Shown here piece by piece: positions 9,712-21,059 of a stretch of 64,000 nt of DNA. The position numbers were made by a program, and so were the translations under genes. Under the pieces are notes generated by a model that saw only the letters and a list, made by a program, of their open reading frames with translations, was not told where the DNA came from and did no database searches. The DNA lies in the NCBI GenBank assembly GCA_963682175.1, contig OY821782.1, forward strand, positions 27,673,741 through 27,737,740, read 5' to 3'. This DNA comes from Triglochin maritima. Its lineage: Eukaryota > Streptophyta > Magnoliopsida > Alismatales > Juncaginaceae. Every line of letters begins with the position of its first letter. Position 1 is the first letter of the stretch.

Positions 9712-11236
9712 TGATTGACATCATTTCATGCTTATATTTGTATCTTATATCCATTATCTTTCACCTAAACAATGCTATGTCACGTGTTTTATGTTTAGTT
9801 TTCAGGAATAAATAGGTTTGAAGAGAAGAAGCATAAAAGGACCCAAAAGCTGGGAAAAAGGACTGAATTGTGAGATCTGGGGACCAAGATGCAAGGAAGA
9901 AGGACCTGATTGCAAGACAGAAGGACCTAAGAGCAAAACAGAATACTCCACACCATCATGGGGAGTATTTTGTCAATTCGATTCGGGTCGGAGCTCCAAC
10001 AACCGAGTAGATGCATCCAAGACCAAGACACACTTCAAGGAAAGCCCACCAGAAGACCCAGACGGATCTGGGCTTTATAGGCCGCCAATTGGCGGTCTGG
10101 ATCATGCCAGATCCGCCCCAACTTCTCCTGGACTTGTATTAATGTTCGTTTAGGCTATTTTTGGTATTGGTTTAGTCCCACATCGGGGGATTGTCCCAGA
10201 TTAGCTTTTTCCATGCTTATAAATAGAACTCTTCACCTCCCATTGTATCCATCTCTCTCTTTGGTGGCTTTCTTCCCTACTAAGAGTGAAGCCTTGAAGC
10301 AAAACTCTAGTGGAGGAAGGGCTGCTTGTAATCTGAGTGAGTTCATAATAGAAGTTTTTTAGCTTGTTAATTCTTGCTTAGTTAATGTGTTTACTTTGGT
10401 GCTTGTTTTGTTTTATGCTTCTTTAAATATTTCTTGCTTGATTAGTATAACTTTCGTTTCAGTATTATGCTTTCTTTTGCTAATATAGTTAGAGTAATGA
10501 GTAGTGAGTAGTTCCATCCCCATTTGGGGGGTGGAGAAATATGTGATATAATCATGTAGTGTATTAAGTGTGTGTTATTTTTATCCCTTGAGCTTTATAT
10601 GATTTCCATAACCATCTAATGGGTCTCCACTCTTATCTTTGATATGCTAATGCTCTTGAATGAAGCTTAGCTTATGCTTTGATTAGTGGACCTATTTTAT
10701 GGGGAATGATAAGGTTAGGATATTGATGAAGTTAATATTGGAAACACATGTTGTAGTGTATGAGCTCTTGTTGCCTTTACCTTAGCTAATGTCTTGTATG
10801 TTTTAATGATGTAGTCTTATCTTAATTCATGTGGAGGCATAGTAGGGTCTAGTCTTTATACTTGAGTTCATGTAGCTTCATTCCAACTATTGTCTTGTAT
10901 GTTTTAATGATGTAGTGAAATCTTAATTCATGTGGAGGGAAAGTTGGATGTAGTTTTATGATTTCATGCACTACATGTTGTGAAGAGCTTAATGAACACA
11001 TACACTTCTTTATGTTCACATTATTTCTCTACCCCCTTTGGGGTTTAGTTTTATCGTTTCTTCTCCATCTCATTTCAGCTTTGTAGTGTAGTTTAGTGTA
11101 ACCAACCTTTCTTCCCTTTCTTTACCTCTCGCCTTCGCACAAACCAAGTGTCGACACACCTCCCAGCGGACGACCCGTATTTGCCACCGCTTCAACGCGG
11201 CCGTGCACTTGCGGTTAAATATAAAACGATCAATCA
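9712..11236 (+). repeat. Element A 3' LTR
   Basis: 1525 bp, collinear with 2382-3913. I noticed about 15-18 differences, including a shorter CA run near 11000. TATA box copy at 10218-10226. It ends at CAATCA, directly followed by the GGCGA target duplication. Confidence 0.93.
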
Positions 11237-11506
11237 GGCGACCAGGGGGCGTGGAGGTTGCTCCAGCGTGAGGTGTGGAGGTCGGTGTGCGAGGAGGCGT
11301 ACGTGCGGTCGCGGATCGGAGGTGGTTTCGTGGGTTCTCTGGCGGGCGTCGTTGATCACTTTGTTGAGGTATGACGGCTTACTAGTGTGGTTTTATTGTT
11401 CCCCACGTTGATGGGAAGTTGAGGTCAGTCGCGGGAGGTCAGGGACCTCACTAGCGGCGAGAAACGACGTAAAATCCTTGGCTGGCTCAAGGTTGCTGTC
11501 GACCAA

Positions 11507-11965
11507 CGGTCGACCGGTGCCTTCGGGCGGTCGACCGGTTTTACCTTTTTGCCCGACTTTAACCAACACCGGTCGAACGATGCCAGTGTGGCGGTCGACT
11601 AGTTGCATATGTGCTGGTCGGTTGGAGGCTTACTGTCGGTTTTCGGTCGACCGTCCGTTGTTTTGGGGTCGACCGGTACTTAAGTGTACTTGATAATATT
11701 GCATGTTGTTCAACCGTTTTTGCCATATTGTTTGACAGTTATATGACGTAGACTATTAGGATGACCCTGATAGTTTTCGGTCGACCGGGGCCCCTGAGTC
11801 GGTCGACCGAATAGACTTGTTGATTTTGACCAACTCCAGATTTTGACGTCGTGTTCGGTCGACCGGTTTTAGACTGTTGTTTGACTGTTTGGACTTAAGT
11901 GACGCGTAGAATAGTTCGACCGTTGTAGACTTTCGGTCGACCGGTTAGGCTTTTTCGGTCGACCG
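11507..11965. repeat. Degenerate CGGTCGACCG palindrome field in the solo LTR
   Basis: Exact copies are at 11507, 11528, 11644, 11778, 11800, 11856, 11934 and 11956, with several one-base variants between them. It corresponds in position to the 13-copy arrays in the LTRs of element B but is partly eroded. Confidence 0.85.
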
Positions 11966-12239
11966 TTTGTGTGCAGAACTGAATTCCTGGTCCTCATGTT
12001 GTGTCGACTCTGTCCACGGAAACCCGTGTCCTTGCTGAGAGCGTGAGCCGGGAGGTGACGACAAGTATATGCTCGTACCTGCCTAGGGACCGTCGTGTGG
12101 AAGAGTGTGGATACTTGGGTCGCGCCACCTCTGTGATGGTCCGTGGTGTGACGTATTGTTGCCTTACTCTTGTTCACTAGCAGACCTGAGGGTTCGCGGA
12201 TCCCAATGCGTGTTGACGTTTGGCTCGTGGAGCATGATG

Positions 12240-12450
12240 ACCCTACAGACTACGGCATGGCCCCGTCCGATGTTGTGCCAGACGTATGTTGTACCGCTGA
12301 TGTTGTGCCGGCGATGCCGCTGAGGTTTTTGCCAGCGATGATGGTGCCGACGATGTTTCGGCTTGTGGTTGTGCCGTCCGATGTTGTGCCGGACGTATGT
12401 TGTACTGCCGATGTTGTGTCGGCGATGCCGCCGATGTTGTTCTGGTGATG
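12240..12450. repeat. GATGTTGTGCC-type degenerate tandem repeats in the solo LTR
   Basis: Units resembling GATGTTGTGCCGGCGATG recur at about 25-60 bp intervals, more often than in the same domain of the element B LTR (20148-20260). GC-rich and palindrome-prone; no coding function is claimed despite open frames. Confidence 0.6.
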
Positions 12451-13136
12451 ATCCTGATTGGGCACCTATCTTGGGATGTTGACCGACTGGGCTACGGCTC
12501 CATCGATGGTGGTGTAGACCACGTGGTTCTTTGCGCAAGTGCGGACGCTCCTCACCGATCCTTTTGGCTCGAGTAGTAGCGTGTGGGGGTGCGTCGCGTA
12601 CTGTCCGTAAGACCGTATGTGCCTACGGTAGGTTTCCGAGCGAGACCCGTTGTTGTTGCTGGACTGATGTCCTTGTGGACCCTGTTGAGGGTTATTGTTG
12701 TTGTTGGACTGATGTCCCGTTTACCCTTGGAGGGATTTGATGCATTGCAAATGTGATATGACATGCTACTAGTATGATAGGTTCATATACTGTACTGTTG
12801 CATTCATATAGGTGAGCTTGACATACGAGGTTTCCTAATGGGAAACTCAGGCATCGTTGTTTGATTCATGTTTCAGGACTACAGTAGGTCTTGTCGGGTG
12901 GTGACAGCGGGCGCACACATTTTGGGGTCAGGATCCTCTTCGGACTCTTCGAGGTCGTCGTGATTGCTTGTACATGTCTTTCGTTATATTGTTGTAATCA
13001 CGTCTTTTGAAAACTCTGTTGTATTATTGGTGCACCGACTGTTGATTTATATGAGTAACATTCCCGTTGATGAGTTTATTCTGATAATCTCTTGATTGTT
13101 TAAATTTTTAAATTTCCGCTATTTCAGGATGTTACA

Positions 13137-13952
13137 TGCCTCGTATCAATAGTATATATATCAACGAATAACGTTTTAAGCTTAGCTAATAAAGTGAGAA
13201 TTCAGATATCTTAGAGCAATTTATGAGAATGTACAACACGTTGAAAGAAAATGAGTAGAAACTTTCCTAATGATGATCGTATATTTTTTGCTTCATCATC
13301 CTTGTTTTATTAGATGGGAAGTTAAATAAACAAAGTGTGCTACAAAGACTTAAAAAGATTTCTAACATTTAATTATGGCATTTCAAACTCAAATTAAGAA
13401 TGAATTTTCTTAAATATATATTTCAAAACTCGCACCTCAAATTGACATATCCAAAATGAATCAAAGTGAAGCTATTTAATTTACTTCTAAGATAAATATA
13501 TAATTATGATATTTTAAATTGCTTCAAAATATGGATAATTACGTGTAAAAAGAACGATTTTGATTTAAAAAGTTTATATTTTAACGTGTTTTCAAGTACT
13601 AATTAAAACCCACTATATTTTTCTTTATTTGTCATCATTAAGATTTATGTGATTTATTATTTTAAAATTATGCATACCCATGAAATATTAAGATTTTAGA
13701 TCCGCCTATGGTGATTACTTATTACATCAAAGGAACCTAAGATTAGAACCTCCCTTCCCTCAATTATTATCAGTAAAACCTTATGTTTTAGCATATTAAT
13801 TAACAATCCCCACGAGCTGTTATTGTTGTAGACTTGTAGTACTTGTAATATAAAAATTTATATAGCAGCACTAACAAAATATATATACATATATAATGCG
13901 ACTGAAAGTATTTCTTCATCATTATATTATGCTATTTTTCTTATATAGTTAG
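13137..13952. other. AT-rich intergenic DNA
   Basis: Nothing recognisable apart from the probable TGCCT target duplication at its left edge and a weak ATCCGCC motif near 13700. Confidence 0.5.
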
Positions 13953-14299
13953 TGTAACACCTCAAAGTTTAGTCTCACATTGCCTAATATGAAAATGTTG
14001 GGATGAGATATAATGACATGAGTCTACTAACATAACATTTACCAACTTAAGTTTTGTGACAATATGTGAGTGTTGTGGGTCAGTGAGCTCATGAGTGACG
14101 AAGCAGGACTCGGGCTTGATGCGGGCTCGGGGACAGAACTTTACAGTTAGATTTCCAATTCAACTGGTTGAACTGGATGGACCAGTTCAATTTTAATAAC
14201 CTTGACATATAATACGAGGTAATAACACTTCGCACGATTTTAACCACAAAATCCAACAAAAATAATAACATTAATAAAATAGCAAAAATAAGTGTTACA
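13953..14299. mobile_element. Small TG..CA element, possible short solo LTR
   Basis: 347 bp starting TGTAACAC and ending GTGTTACA, perfect 8-bp terminal inverted repeats with the TG..CA ends of an LTR. A TAGTCTCACATTG block near the left end is typical of plant LTR U3 starts. No clear five-base duplication flanks it (GTTAG on the left, TTGTT on the right), so ends or identity remain uncertain; a MITE is the alternative. Confidence 0.4.
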
Positions 14300-16095
14300 T
14301 TGTTATCCTTGTTCTCATTTGGAGTGAAATCTAACGAAATTAATTAATATACTTTTTTTCACGGAAAAACTTTTTTGTCACTGTATTTATTTAATCTATA
14401 TAATTGGATGAATCTAAAACGCATGGGAAACGTTCGACTAATAGAGTAAAGGAAATTACGGAAAAAACTATTTCTGTTATCTCTCATAATATACTTATAA
14501 TACGCAAATCAGCTATTACCACTCATCAGCTATTATCATTGCAGTTCAATCAATAATTTGTAAACCCAAATTTAAACAAAAATTCGAAAATGAATAAAAA
14601 GTAAACCAAAGAAAGGAACAAGAACAACAAACGTGACTCTGGTAACGGAGTGACGAGTTTATTTAAGTTCCGTATTTGGACTTCCAAAATCCAAAGAAAG
14701 ACATGAAATATAAACAAGAACAGAAGATGAGAGTGATGGGGTTTAGGAAAAGAAGTGATCTGGTGATGTGTTTTTTTAGTATGGAATTTTGCGGTTTGTA
14801 TTTTAATCCATATTAAGATTTTTTTGCTTGCGTTTCATTCCAAAAAAACGATTTTGCAAAATAAAACTTCAAAAACTCAAATTAGCTGGAATGTCATCGG
14901 TGAAAACCTTTATTTACTTTAATGTCACTCCACCCTAAGACCATACTTAACGAGTCGTCCCGCCTGACGACCCCAGACGACTCGGTCGTCTGAGTTGGTT
15001 TTTTACGTTGTTTTAAAAAAATGTGTTGAATAATTTTTTTAAATGTTAGGTTTATTTATTTGTTGTAGATGTTGAGTTTAATTATTATTTGGTAAAAGAT
15101 GATGTGGATGAGAGATATAGGTTGTGGTGGGTTGTGGTTAAGATGTGAATAATGTAGGAAAGAGAATAAAGTGAGTTGGGGAGATAGAAAACTAATGTGC
15201 AAAAAAGAGAGAAGAAAAAGAAAGTTCATGACTAGATCGTCCGAATCATGATTACGGATGATCTAAAGAAACGTCACTACTACCGATGATCACTCACCGT
15301 TACTAACACTATTAACTATATTATTATTTAATTTAAAATTTTACATAGCCAACCTTGAAACTACTTGCAATTTACTAACTATCTTTATTTAAAAAGAGCC
15401 AACATGTAAGTCGTGCAAATGATTACATTGACCTGGAAAAAGTTGACCTCTATTGAGAAGATCTATTACGACATCATCTATTGATAATTCTTTGCTTTTA
15501 ATCATATGCGTGGCGACTTAGACTATCGAAATGTAATATACATGTACGGAGGTACATCTACTATTTTGATTTTGTCTATAGTATTCGGGATGTTCCCAGT
15601 AATAATGTAGATACTAGATACAACGGCCACCATGTACATTCAATTGAATAGATTTTATACAAAAAGAAATGTGCTGCGTCTATCGTCTGTGTACGACAGT
15701 ATTCGGGAATTCCGTTTTAGAACAAACCATTGGATAGATTTTATAGAGAAAAGCACCAGCTTTCGATGAAATGATAACAGCGACCACTCAATTCTTTTTT
15801 CTTGATAGCAAGCACCCAAGTTGAACATAGGACAATCCAAAGGCTTCTTCCAACAATTTTCTTGAAGAAATAGATTATACTAATGTATATATTAACATGC
15901 AACCGTGGCTTCACAAGGCGTAGGTGAGTCAATTTGAAGCCTTTGGACATAAATTGACCCAAATGAGAATTTCCACGTGTCATGAAAATGTTGTCGGGCT
16001 ACTCTTACTTTAAAACCGTATATTTAGTTGCTCCATTCCAAAATGAGCATGGGTATCAGGACTTTGTCGGTCTTAAAAAATGCAACAGTGTATCA
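14300..16095. other. AT-rich intergenic DNA
   Basis: No gene recognised. A small GC-rich inverted-repeat patch lies near 14958-14995 (GACGACTCGGTCGTC-like). Duplicated short phrases (GTATTCGGGA, TAGATTTTATA) occur around 15580-15745. The minus-strand frame at 15741-15983 has no recognisable domain. Confidence 0.5.
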
Positions 16096-16262
16096 ATTTC
16101 TAAAATCTAAAGATTCGTCAAAATCAACCCATACCCTTGTCCAAGGGTATGTGGGTTAAAATGTTAAAATCTATTTATTTGGTTCTATTTTGCCCTTATT
16201 TGTCTACCGGTCTACACTCGAAAACCAATTGTTGTGCCGGTTTGAAGCAGTAACCACGGGTG
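16096..16262 (+). repeat. Left copy of a ~170-bp direct repeat
   Basis: It starts TTTCTAAAATCTAAAGATTC and recurs at 17577-17745 with only a few differences in the first ~130 bp. Each copy has an imperfect hairpin made of ACCCATACCCTTG and CAAGGGTATGTGGGT (the second copy slightly changed). The two copies bracket the tandem array at 16262-17420. Confidence 0.85.
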
Positions 16263-17420
16263 GTTTGAGTGTGGAGAACTGTAACCGCGATGGACGCAAT
16301 ATGAATTCGATATGCGTGCGATATGACCTCACGATACTAACACGATATGACATCGATTTGGCCTCGATTTGAAATTGTCTTCGTTTTTCAAACTCGATAT
16401 GACCTCCATTATTGGGCTCGATGACCTAGATTTTACCTCAATTTGAAACTGCATCTATTTTTTGAAAAATGTGACTGTTCACGGCACGGTGTTTGAGGGT
16501 ATTTTTTGATGGTTCGGAATTCGAATCGTTTGTGTGTGGAGAATTGTAACATCGATAAGCTTGATATGCGCGCGATATGACCTTGCAATATGAACTCGAA
16601 ATGATCTCAATTTGAAACTAACTCCATTTTTATAATTCGATATGACCTCAATTGGAAACTGCTTCATTTCTTGAAATACGTGATTGTTCACGACACGATG
16701 TTTGATGGCATTTTTTGACAGTTCGGATTTCCAATCATTTTAGTGTGGAGAACTGTAACCTCGATGGGCTTGATATGTGTGCGATATGACCTCGCCCTAT
16801 GAACTCGATTTGAAACTGACTACAATTTTGAACTTGATATGACCTCCATTTTTTGGCTCGATGAACTAGATATGACCTCAATTTGAAACTACCTCTATTT
16901 TTTGAAGAAACGCGACTGTTCATGGCACAATATTTGAGGACATTTTTGACGGTTCCAAATTCAAAATGTTTGAGTGTGGAGAATGTAACCTCGATGAGCT
17001 CGATATGCACTCGATATGCGTGCGATATGACCTCACGATATGAAGACGATATGACCTCGATTTGAAACTAGCTCCATTTTTTGGATTGACCTCGATATGA
17101 TCTCGATTTTTGGGTTCGACGAACTCGATATGACCTCGATTTGAAACTGCCTTCATTTTTTGGAAAAACACGACTGTTCATGGCACAATGTTTGATGGTG
17201 TTTTTTGACGGTTCAGAATTAGAATCGTTTGAGTGTGGTGAACTGTAACCTCAATGAGCTCGATATTAACTCAATATGTGAACGATATGATGAGGTAAAA
17301 TACTCCTCTTTCTTGGGCTCGATGAACTTGACATGACCTTGAATTGAAACTATCTCTAATTTTTGAAAAAAAACTGCAATGGTTGACGGCACAATTTTTG
17401 AGGGAGAAAGAAAGAGAAAT
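16262..17420 (+). repeat. Tandem array of ~210-260-bp units
   Basis: Unit landmarks GTGTGGAGAA(C)TGTAAC occur near 16267, 16530, 16742, 16974 and, as GTGTGGTGAACTGTAAC, 17233, giving about five irregular units. Within units the phrases CGATATGACCTC and TTTGAAACT recur. Unit length varies through internal duplications and deletions. Frames in this block are by-products. This is a short satellite-like array. Confidence 0.8.
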
Positions 17421-17576
17421 ATGGAGAAATGGAATCATTGGAAATGAATGGTCTCACGATTTATGCAGAGGTATTTTGGCGAGAAGTAGAAATAGAAGCA
17501 TATTTTTCAGAGGATGTCAATGTGTGAGTTTTTTTCCAGTTTTAGGTGACTTTGAGCATAGAAAGTCAAATTTTCA

Positions 17577-17745
17577 TTTCTAAAATCTAAAGATTCGTCA
17601 AAATCAACCCATATCCTTGTCCGAGGGTATGTGGGTTAAAATATTAAAATCTATTTATTTGGTTCTATTTTGTCCTGATTGGGTCTACCGGTGTTAGCTT
17701 GAAAACCAATTGTTGTGCCGATTTGAAGCAGCAACCCTCAGTGGT
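17577..17745 (+). repeat. Right copy of the ~170-bp direct repeat
   Basis: Partner of 16096-16262, including the hairpin and the phrase AAAACCAATTGTTGTGCCG. The sequence before it (17420-17576) is unrelated to the array. Confidence 0.85.
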
Positions 17746-18822
17746 TGACCGGGTATGGATTTTGATTGACCAATTATTGCACCAGTTGGGCTGCAACCTC
17801 AAAGAGTTGACTGGTCTGGGACTCGAACTTGGGGATCCTAGCGACATTAGGCAGTTGACTTAGTCGTCATCTTTCTTTGGTTCTGTTGTCGCCGACGGGG
17901 AGTGGACCTTTGTGGTGGCACATTCAAATGTGATTTTTTTAATGTTTCTTGTTCATGTTGACTTGATTATTTATTTATTTCGACATTTATGTGCATAATC
18001 AATCATAATTAATTAATTAATTGATAACAAATTGATTGTGGACGTTTTAATATTATCGTGTTAATAAGTTTCTTCACACAATCATAAATGTTAAATTTAT
18101 AATTTTTAGTTATAACGTAAGATTAGTGTGTTCAATGTGAACTTTAGAAGTGATAAATGAGCTTAACATGTTCTGTGTGAATATGGTGAGTTCTGTGTGA
18201 ATTTTGTAAGCTATGTGTGAACTTTGTAAATGTTGAGTGCGCTTGATATGTTTTGTGTGAACTTTGTCTGTCTATGTGAACATATTTTTAGGAATTGAGT
18301 ACACATATTTTTAGTGGGGGTTGAAAGTGTAGAAGGGTTCTATGTGAGCACCTTAATTTTACATATAACATGGTTTTTATATATTTATATTTTTGGATCA
18401 TTAAATGTGAAATCATGTTTATAGCATAAAATTGAGTTGATATAAATGATTTGTGACCAACCAAAGCTCTGCTGCTATTGATCAGAATTGCAGTCAATCA
18501 ATTTGCTTCCTGACCTATCTCAAGCAAACACAAACTAGCAATTCTAATCAACACCAAAACCAAAACCTATCTTAAACGGACACAAATCAAGAAACAAGAC
18601 GGGCAATCCAAACCTCATTCCAAACCACAACTAACTGTCAACCTCAAACAAACGACCAAACAAACACAATTCAAGATCCAGTCAAACGAAGATCTATGAC
18701 TATAAAACAAGTCGATCCAATTCAATTCCACCCGAACCTCCTTCTGATTGCATATGGGGATATGAACAAGCATGATGGGAAAATCCTAAATTGCTTTCCT
18801 TATACTCAATCACCGCGATGGG
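17746..18822. other. Intergenic DNA left of element B
   Basis: No gene recognised. A loose tandem phrase (TGTGTGAACTTTGT-like) recurs between about 18130 and 18280, and there is a TTAA-rich run near 18010. The last five bases (ATGGG, 18818-18822) are the left target duplication of element B. Confidence 0.5.
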
Positions 18823-19276
18823 TGTAAAGACGTTTGTGAGAGAGAGAGAGGTATGGGGTGGGTGTATGAGGTGTGGAGAGGTATGGAGGGAGGTATGGTA
18901 GGGGTGTAGGGTTGGTGTGGGGTCTTGGTTTAAAAACACCCAACCCATCTCTTTTGCTTCTTTTCTCTCCATTCTCTTCCCACTCACCACCATCTCACCA
19001 CCTTCCCTTGTTCCGGCGACCAGGAGGAGAAGATCTTCGGCGACGTAGTGGAGGCGAGCACGAGGGAGGAACGTGAGGAGGTCTCCGGAGACGGCGTGCG
19101 CGAGCGGTGCTCCGGCTTGGTTCGTCGTTCTCGTGAGGTATGCCGCTCTCTAGTGTGGTTTTGTTGTTGACACTCATGAGAGGGTCGTGTTGGTCGGTCG
19201 GAGGAGGTCGGAGGCCTCTCCGACGTCGCGTTTGGGCGAAGAAACCTCGGCTGGCGCGAGGTTGAAGACGACCGGA

Positions 19277-19751
19277 CGGTCGACCGGTCCTTGGACGGTC
19301 GACCGAATGCATGTGTTTATTTGCTGTCTGTTGCGTTTCGGTCGACCGAGGCCTTGTGTTCGGTCGACCGGAACATATTTGTATTGGATTATATTGCATG
19401 CTGTTCGGACCTTGGAGTGAGTTCGGTCGACCGTTATATAACGTAGAATGTAGGTTGACCCTAACTGTTGTCGGTCGACCGAGACCCCTGAGTCGGTCGA
19501 CCGATGGATTAAAATGATGTAGAAGATGTACTGTTAGTTTCCGGTCGACCGGGACCTGAGTCGGTCGACCGATAGACTGGATTGTAATGTTGACCAGACT
19601 CCGGATTTTGACCTCGTTCGGTCGACCGGTTTTAGACCTTCGGTAGACCGTTGGGGGATTGTGTTCTGTGCGCAGCGGTAGACCGTGTTAGGGACGGTCG
19701 ACCGATTCCTTTCTGGAAACGGTCGACCGAATCACCTCTTACGGTCGACCG
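19277..19751. repeat. Array of 13 exact CGGTCGACCG palindromes (5' LTR of B)
   Basis: Exact copies start at 19277, 19296, 19339, 19361, 19424, 19472, 19494, 19542, 19562, 19619, 19695, 19720 and 19742, with CGGTAGACCG variants between. Spacers are irregular and unlike one another, so it is not a simple tandem array. Each copy has three CpG sites and a GTCGAC core. Position in U3, a few hundred bases upstream of a possible TATA box, would suit protein-binding or silencing sites (inference). Confidence 0.95.
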
Positions 19752-20075
19752 TTTGGGCCCAGGACAGAATTCCTGGTTCCCTTTTTGAACGCCAACTTTG
19801 TCCACGGAAACCCGTGTCCTCGCCTTGTGCGTGAGCTGGGAGGTGACGGTGGGCGCGTGATGCGTGCCTGCCCAGGGACCGCCGTTGGGAAGAGTGTGGG
19901 TGTTCGGGACGCGTCACGTCCATGTATGGACCGTGACTTTTGAGATGTTTGTTGGCACTTTGTAGTATAGCAGGCCTGAGGGATCGCGGATCCCAGTATT
20001 GATGTTGTGCGGGCACGCAACTGGCGTTGGGTGAGGTGACTACCGGCCCACGGGCTACGGAGGTCGCTGCCCTGC

Positions 20076-20083
20076 TTTTATAG
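20076..20083 (+). promoter_or_regulatory. Possible TATA box of element B
   Basis: TTTTATAG followed by a GC-rich stretch, downstream of the palindrome array; repeated at 26762-26769. An alternative start could lie near the left end of the LTR (TTTAAAAACACCC at about 18931). Neither is proven. Confidence 0.35.
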
Positions 20084-20930
20084 CGGCGCGGTTGGTGTTC
20101 GCGGCTCGAGGAGCCCGATGACCTGTCAGACTTCGGTCTGGATCTGTCCGATGCTGTGCCGGACTGTTGTAATGGACCACCGATGCTGTGCCGGTGATGC
20201 CGCCGAGGTTGTGCCGGCGATGATGATTGTTGGGCCGAGGCTGTGCCGGCTATGTTGTTTTCCTCGGCTGGGCACCTACCGAGATGATGTTGTTATACCT
20301 TCCGGGCGACGGCCCCGTTGGTCCCTGTGGCCCCGACCACTGAGATTTACAGATCTGTTTCTGTCGGCACGTAGACGTGACAGAGGCTCCCTGCCGAACC
20401 CTTGAGTAGTGTAGCTGCGTGTGGGGGGTGCGACGTCGCGGGCTACTAGACTGCATGTGCCTGCAGTAGGTCTCTTCGGGAGACCCGATGATTGATTGTC
20501 GGACTGATGTCCTGTTTTACCCTTCGGGGGAACTGTTTTCCATATCTGTTGATGCCATGACATGCTACTAGTATGATAGGTTCATTATGTGATGCATGCA
20601 TATAGGTGAGTTGGTATACGGGGTTTCCTTCTGGAAACTCAGGCATTGTTGTTGCATCTTTTTCAGGACCACAGTAGGTCCGGGTGGGTGGTGACCGAGG
20701 ACGGAGCGCTTTGGAGTCGGATCCTCTTCGGCAGTTGCTAGACCGTATGACTACTTGTATTCCATTCCATTGTATCAGTATTGTAGTTGTACTTCTTTTG
20801 GAAAACTCCTTGCATTTTGGGTGCACCCGGATTTATATATTTATATATTAGTGACGTTCCCGCGCGAGTTGTCTGTTATGTTGGTTATTTTGAAATTTTA
20901 AATCTTCTGTTGTTTCGGGACGTTACAACT

Positions 20931-20942
20931 TGGTATCAGAGC
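20931..20942 (+). other. Primer-binding site, initiator tRNA-Met type (element B)
   Basis: TGGTATCAGAGC, three bases after the LTR end, matches the complement of the plant initiator tRNA-Met 3' end; the next bases (GGTCG) depart from it. Confidence 0.88.
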
Positions 20943-21059
20943 GGTCGATTCCTGTGTCTTCGTCTAAAGAACCACCCTTAGGAGTAGTGCTAGAGGCATG
21001 CATTATTTTTGTAGCTCTTGCATGCATTGTTGCTTATCTGTTGTTTGTTGTGGTGACAG

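Larger units (their letters stand above)
2382..11236 (+). mobile_element. Element A: non-autonomous Athila-like LTR retrotransposon (gag-pro only)
   Basis: This is a complete insertion with TG..CA LTRs (2382-3913 and 9712-11236) and a perfect five-base duplication GGCGA (2377-2381 and 11237-11241). The primer site is complementary to plant tRNA-Asp, the leader is about 1.1 kb, and a gag-protease frame is followed by a 1.6-kb non-coding 3' region ending in a purine tract. RT, RNase H and integrase are absent: the coding frame ends at 8097 and sequence homologous to the post-pol region of element C resumes within about 70 bp. The two LTRs differ at roughly 1% of sites by eye, so it is older than elements B and C. 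Lineage is assigned from the primer site, the Gag type and the resemblance to pol-bearing element C. Confidence 0.92.
2201..13136 (+). mobile_element. Solo LTR of a Tekay/chromovirus-like family, split by element A
   Basis: The two halves, 2201-2381 and 11242-13136, rejoin into a roughly 2.08-kb LTR that matches the layout of the 2105-bp LTRs of element B. The left part has a CT-rich stretch ending in CCGGCGACC. A GAGGTATG(A/C)CG segment, a CGGTCGACCG palindrome field, a GATG/GTGCCGG-rich domain and a terminus ending GTTACA follow. It starts TG and ends CA and is bordered by TACCT (2196-2200) and TGCCT (13137-13141), a five-base duplication with one difference. No internal retrotransposon sequence lies next to it, so it is probably the product of LTR-LTR recombination. 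It is clearly diverged from the LTRs of element B, hence older. Element A is inserted 181 bp from its left end. Confidence 0.8.
18823..20927 (+). repeat. Element B 5' LTR
   Basis: 2105 bp, TGTAAAGACG to CGTTACA. Domains in order: GA repeat and CT-rich leader-like part, 13 CGGTCGACCG palindromes (19277-19751), a possible TATA box at 20076-20083, a GATG/GTGCCGG-rich domain, and an AT-rich end. Frames within it, though repeated in both LTRs, are not genes. Confidence 0.95.

Noticed and set aside
2098..13717. Inverted-repeat-like pair GTAACCAGGGGTGGAT (2098) and ATCCGCCTATGGTGATTAC (near 13700)
   Set aside because: The match is short and imperfect and the interval contains unrelated nested elements; not enough to claim a DNA transposon.
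14940..15340. Possible MITE around the GACGACTCGGTCGTC patch
   Set aside because: No convincing terminal inverted repeats or target duplication could be paired.
19277..19751. CRISPR-like array
   Set aside because: Repeats are only 10 bp, spacers are irregular (roughly 9-67 bp) and there are no cas genes; the sequence is a plant LTR.
18995..20826. ORFs in the LTRs of element B that recur identically at 25681-27512
   Set aside because: They are repeated only because the LTRs are; they cross the palindrome field and GC-rich domain and look like no known protein.
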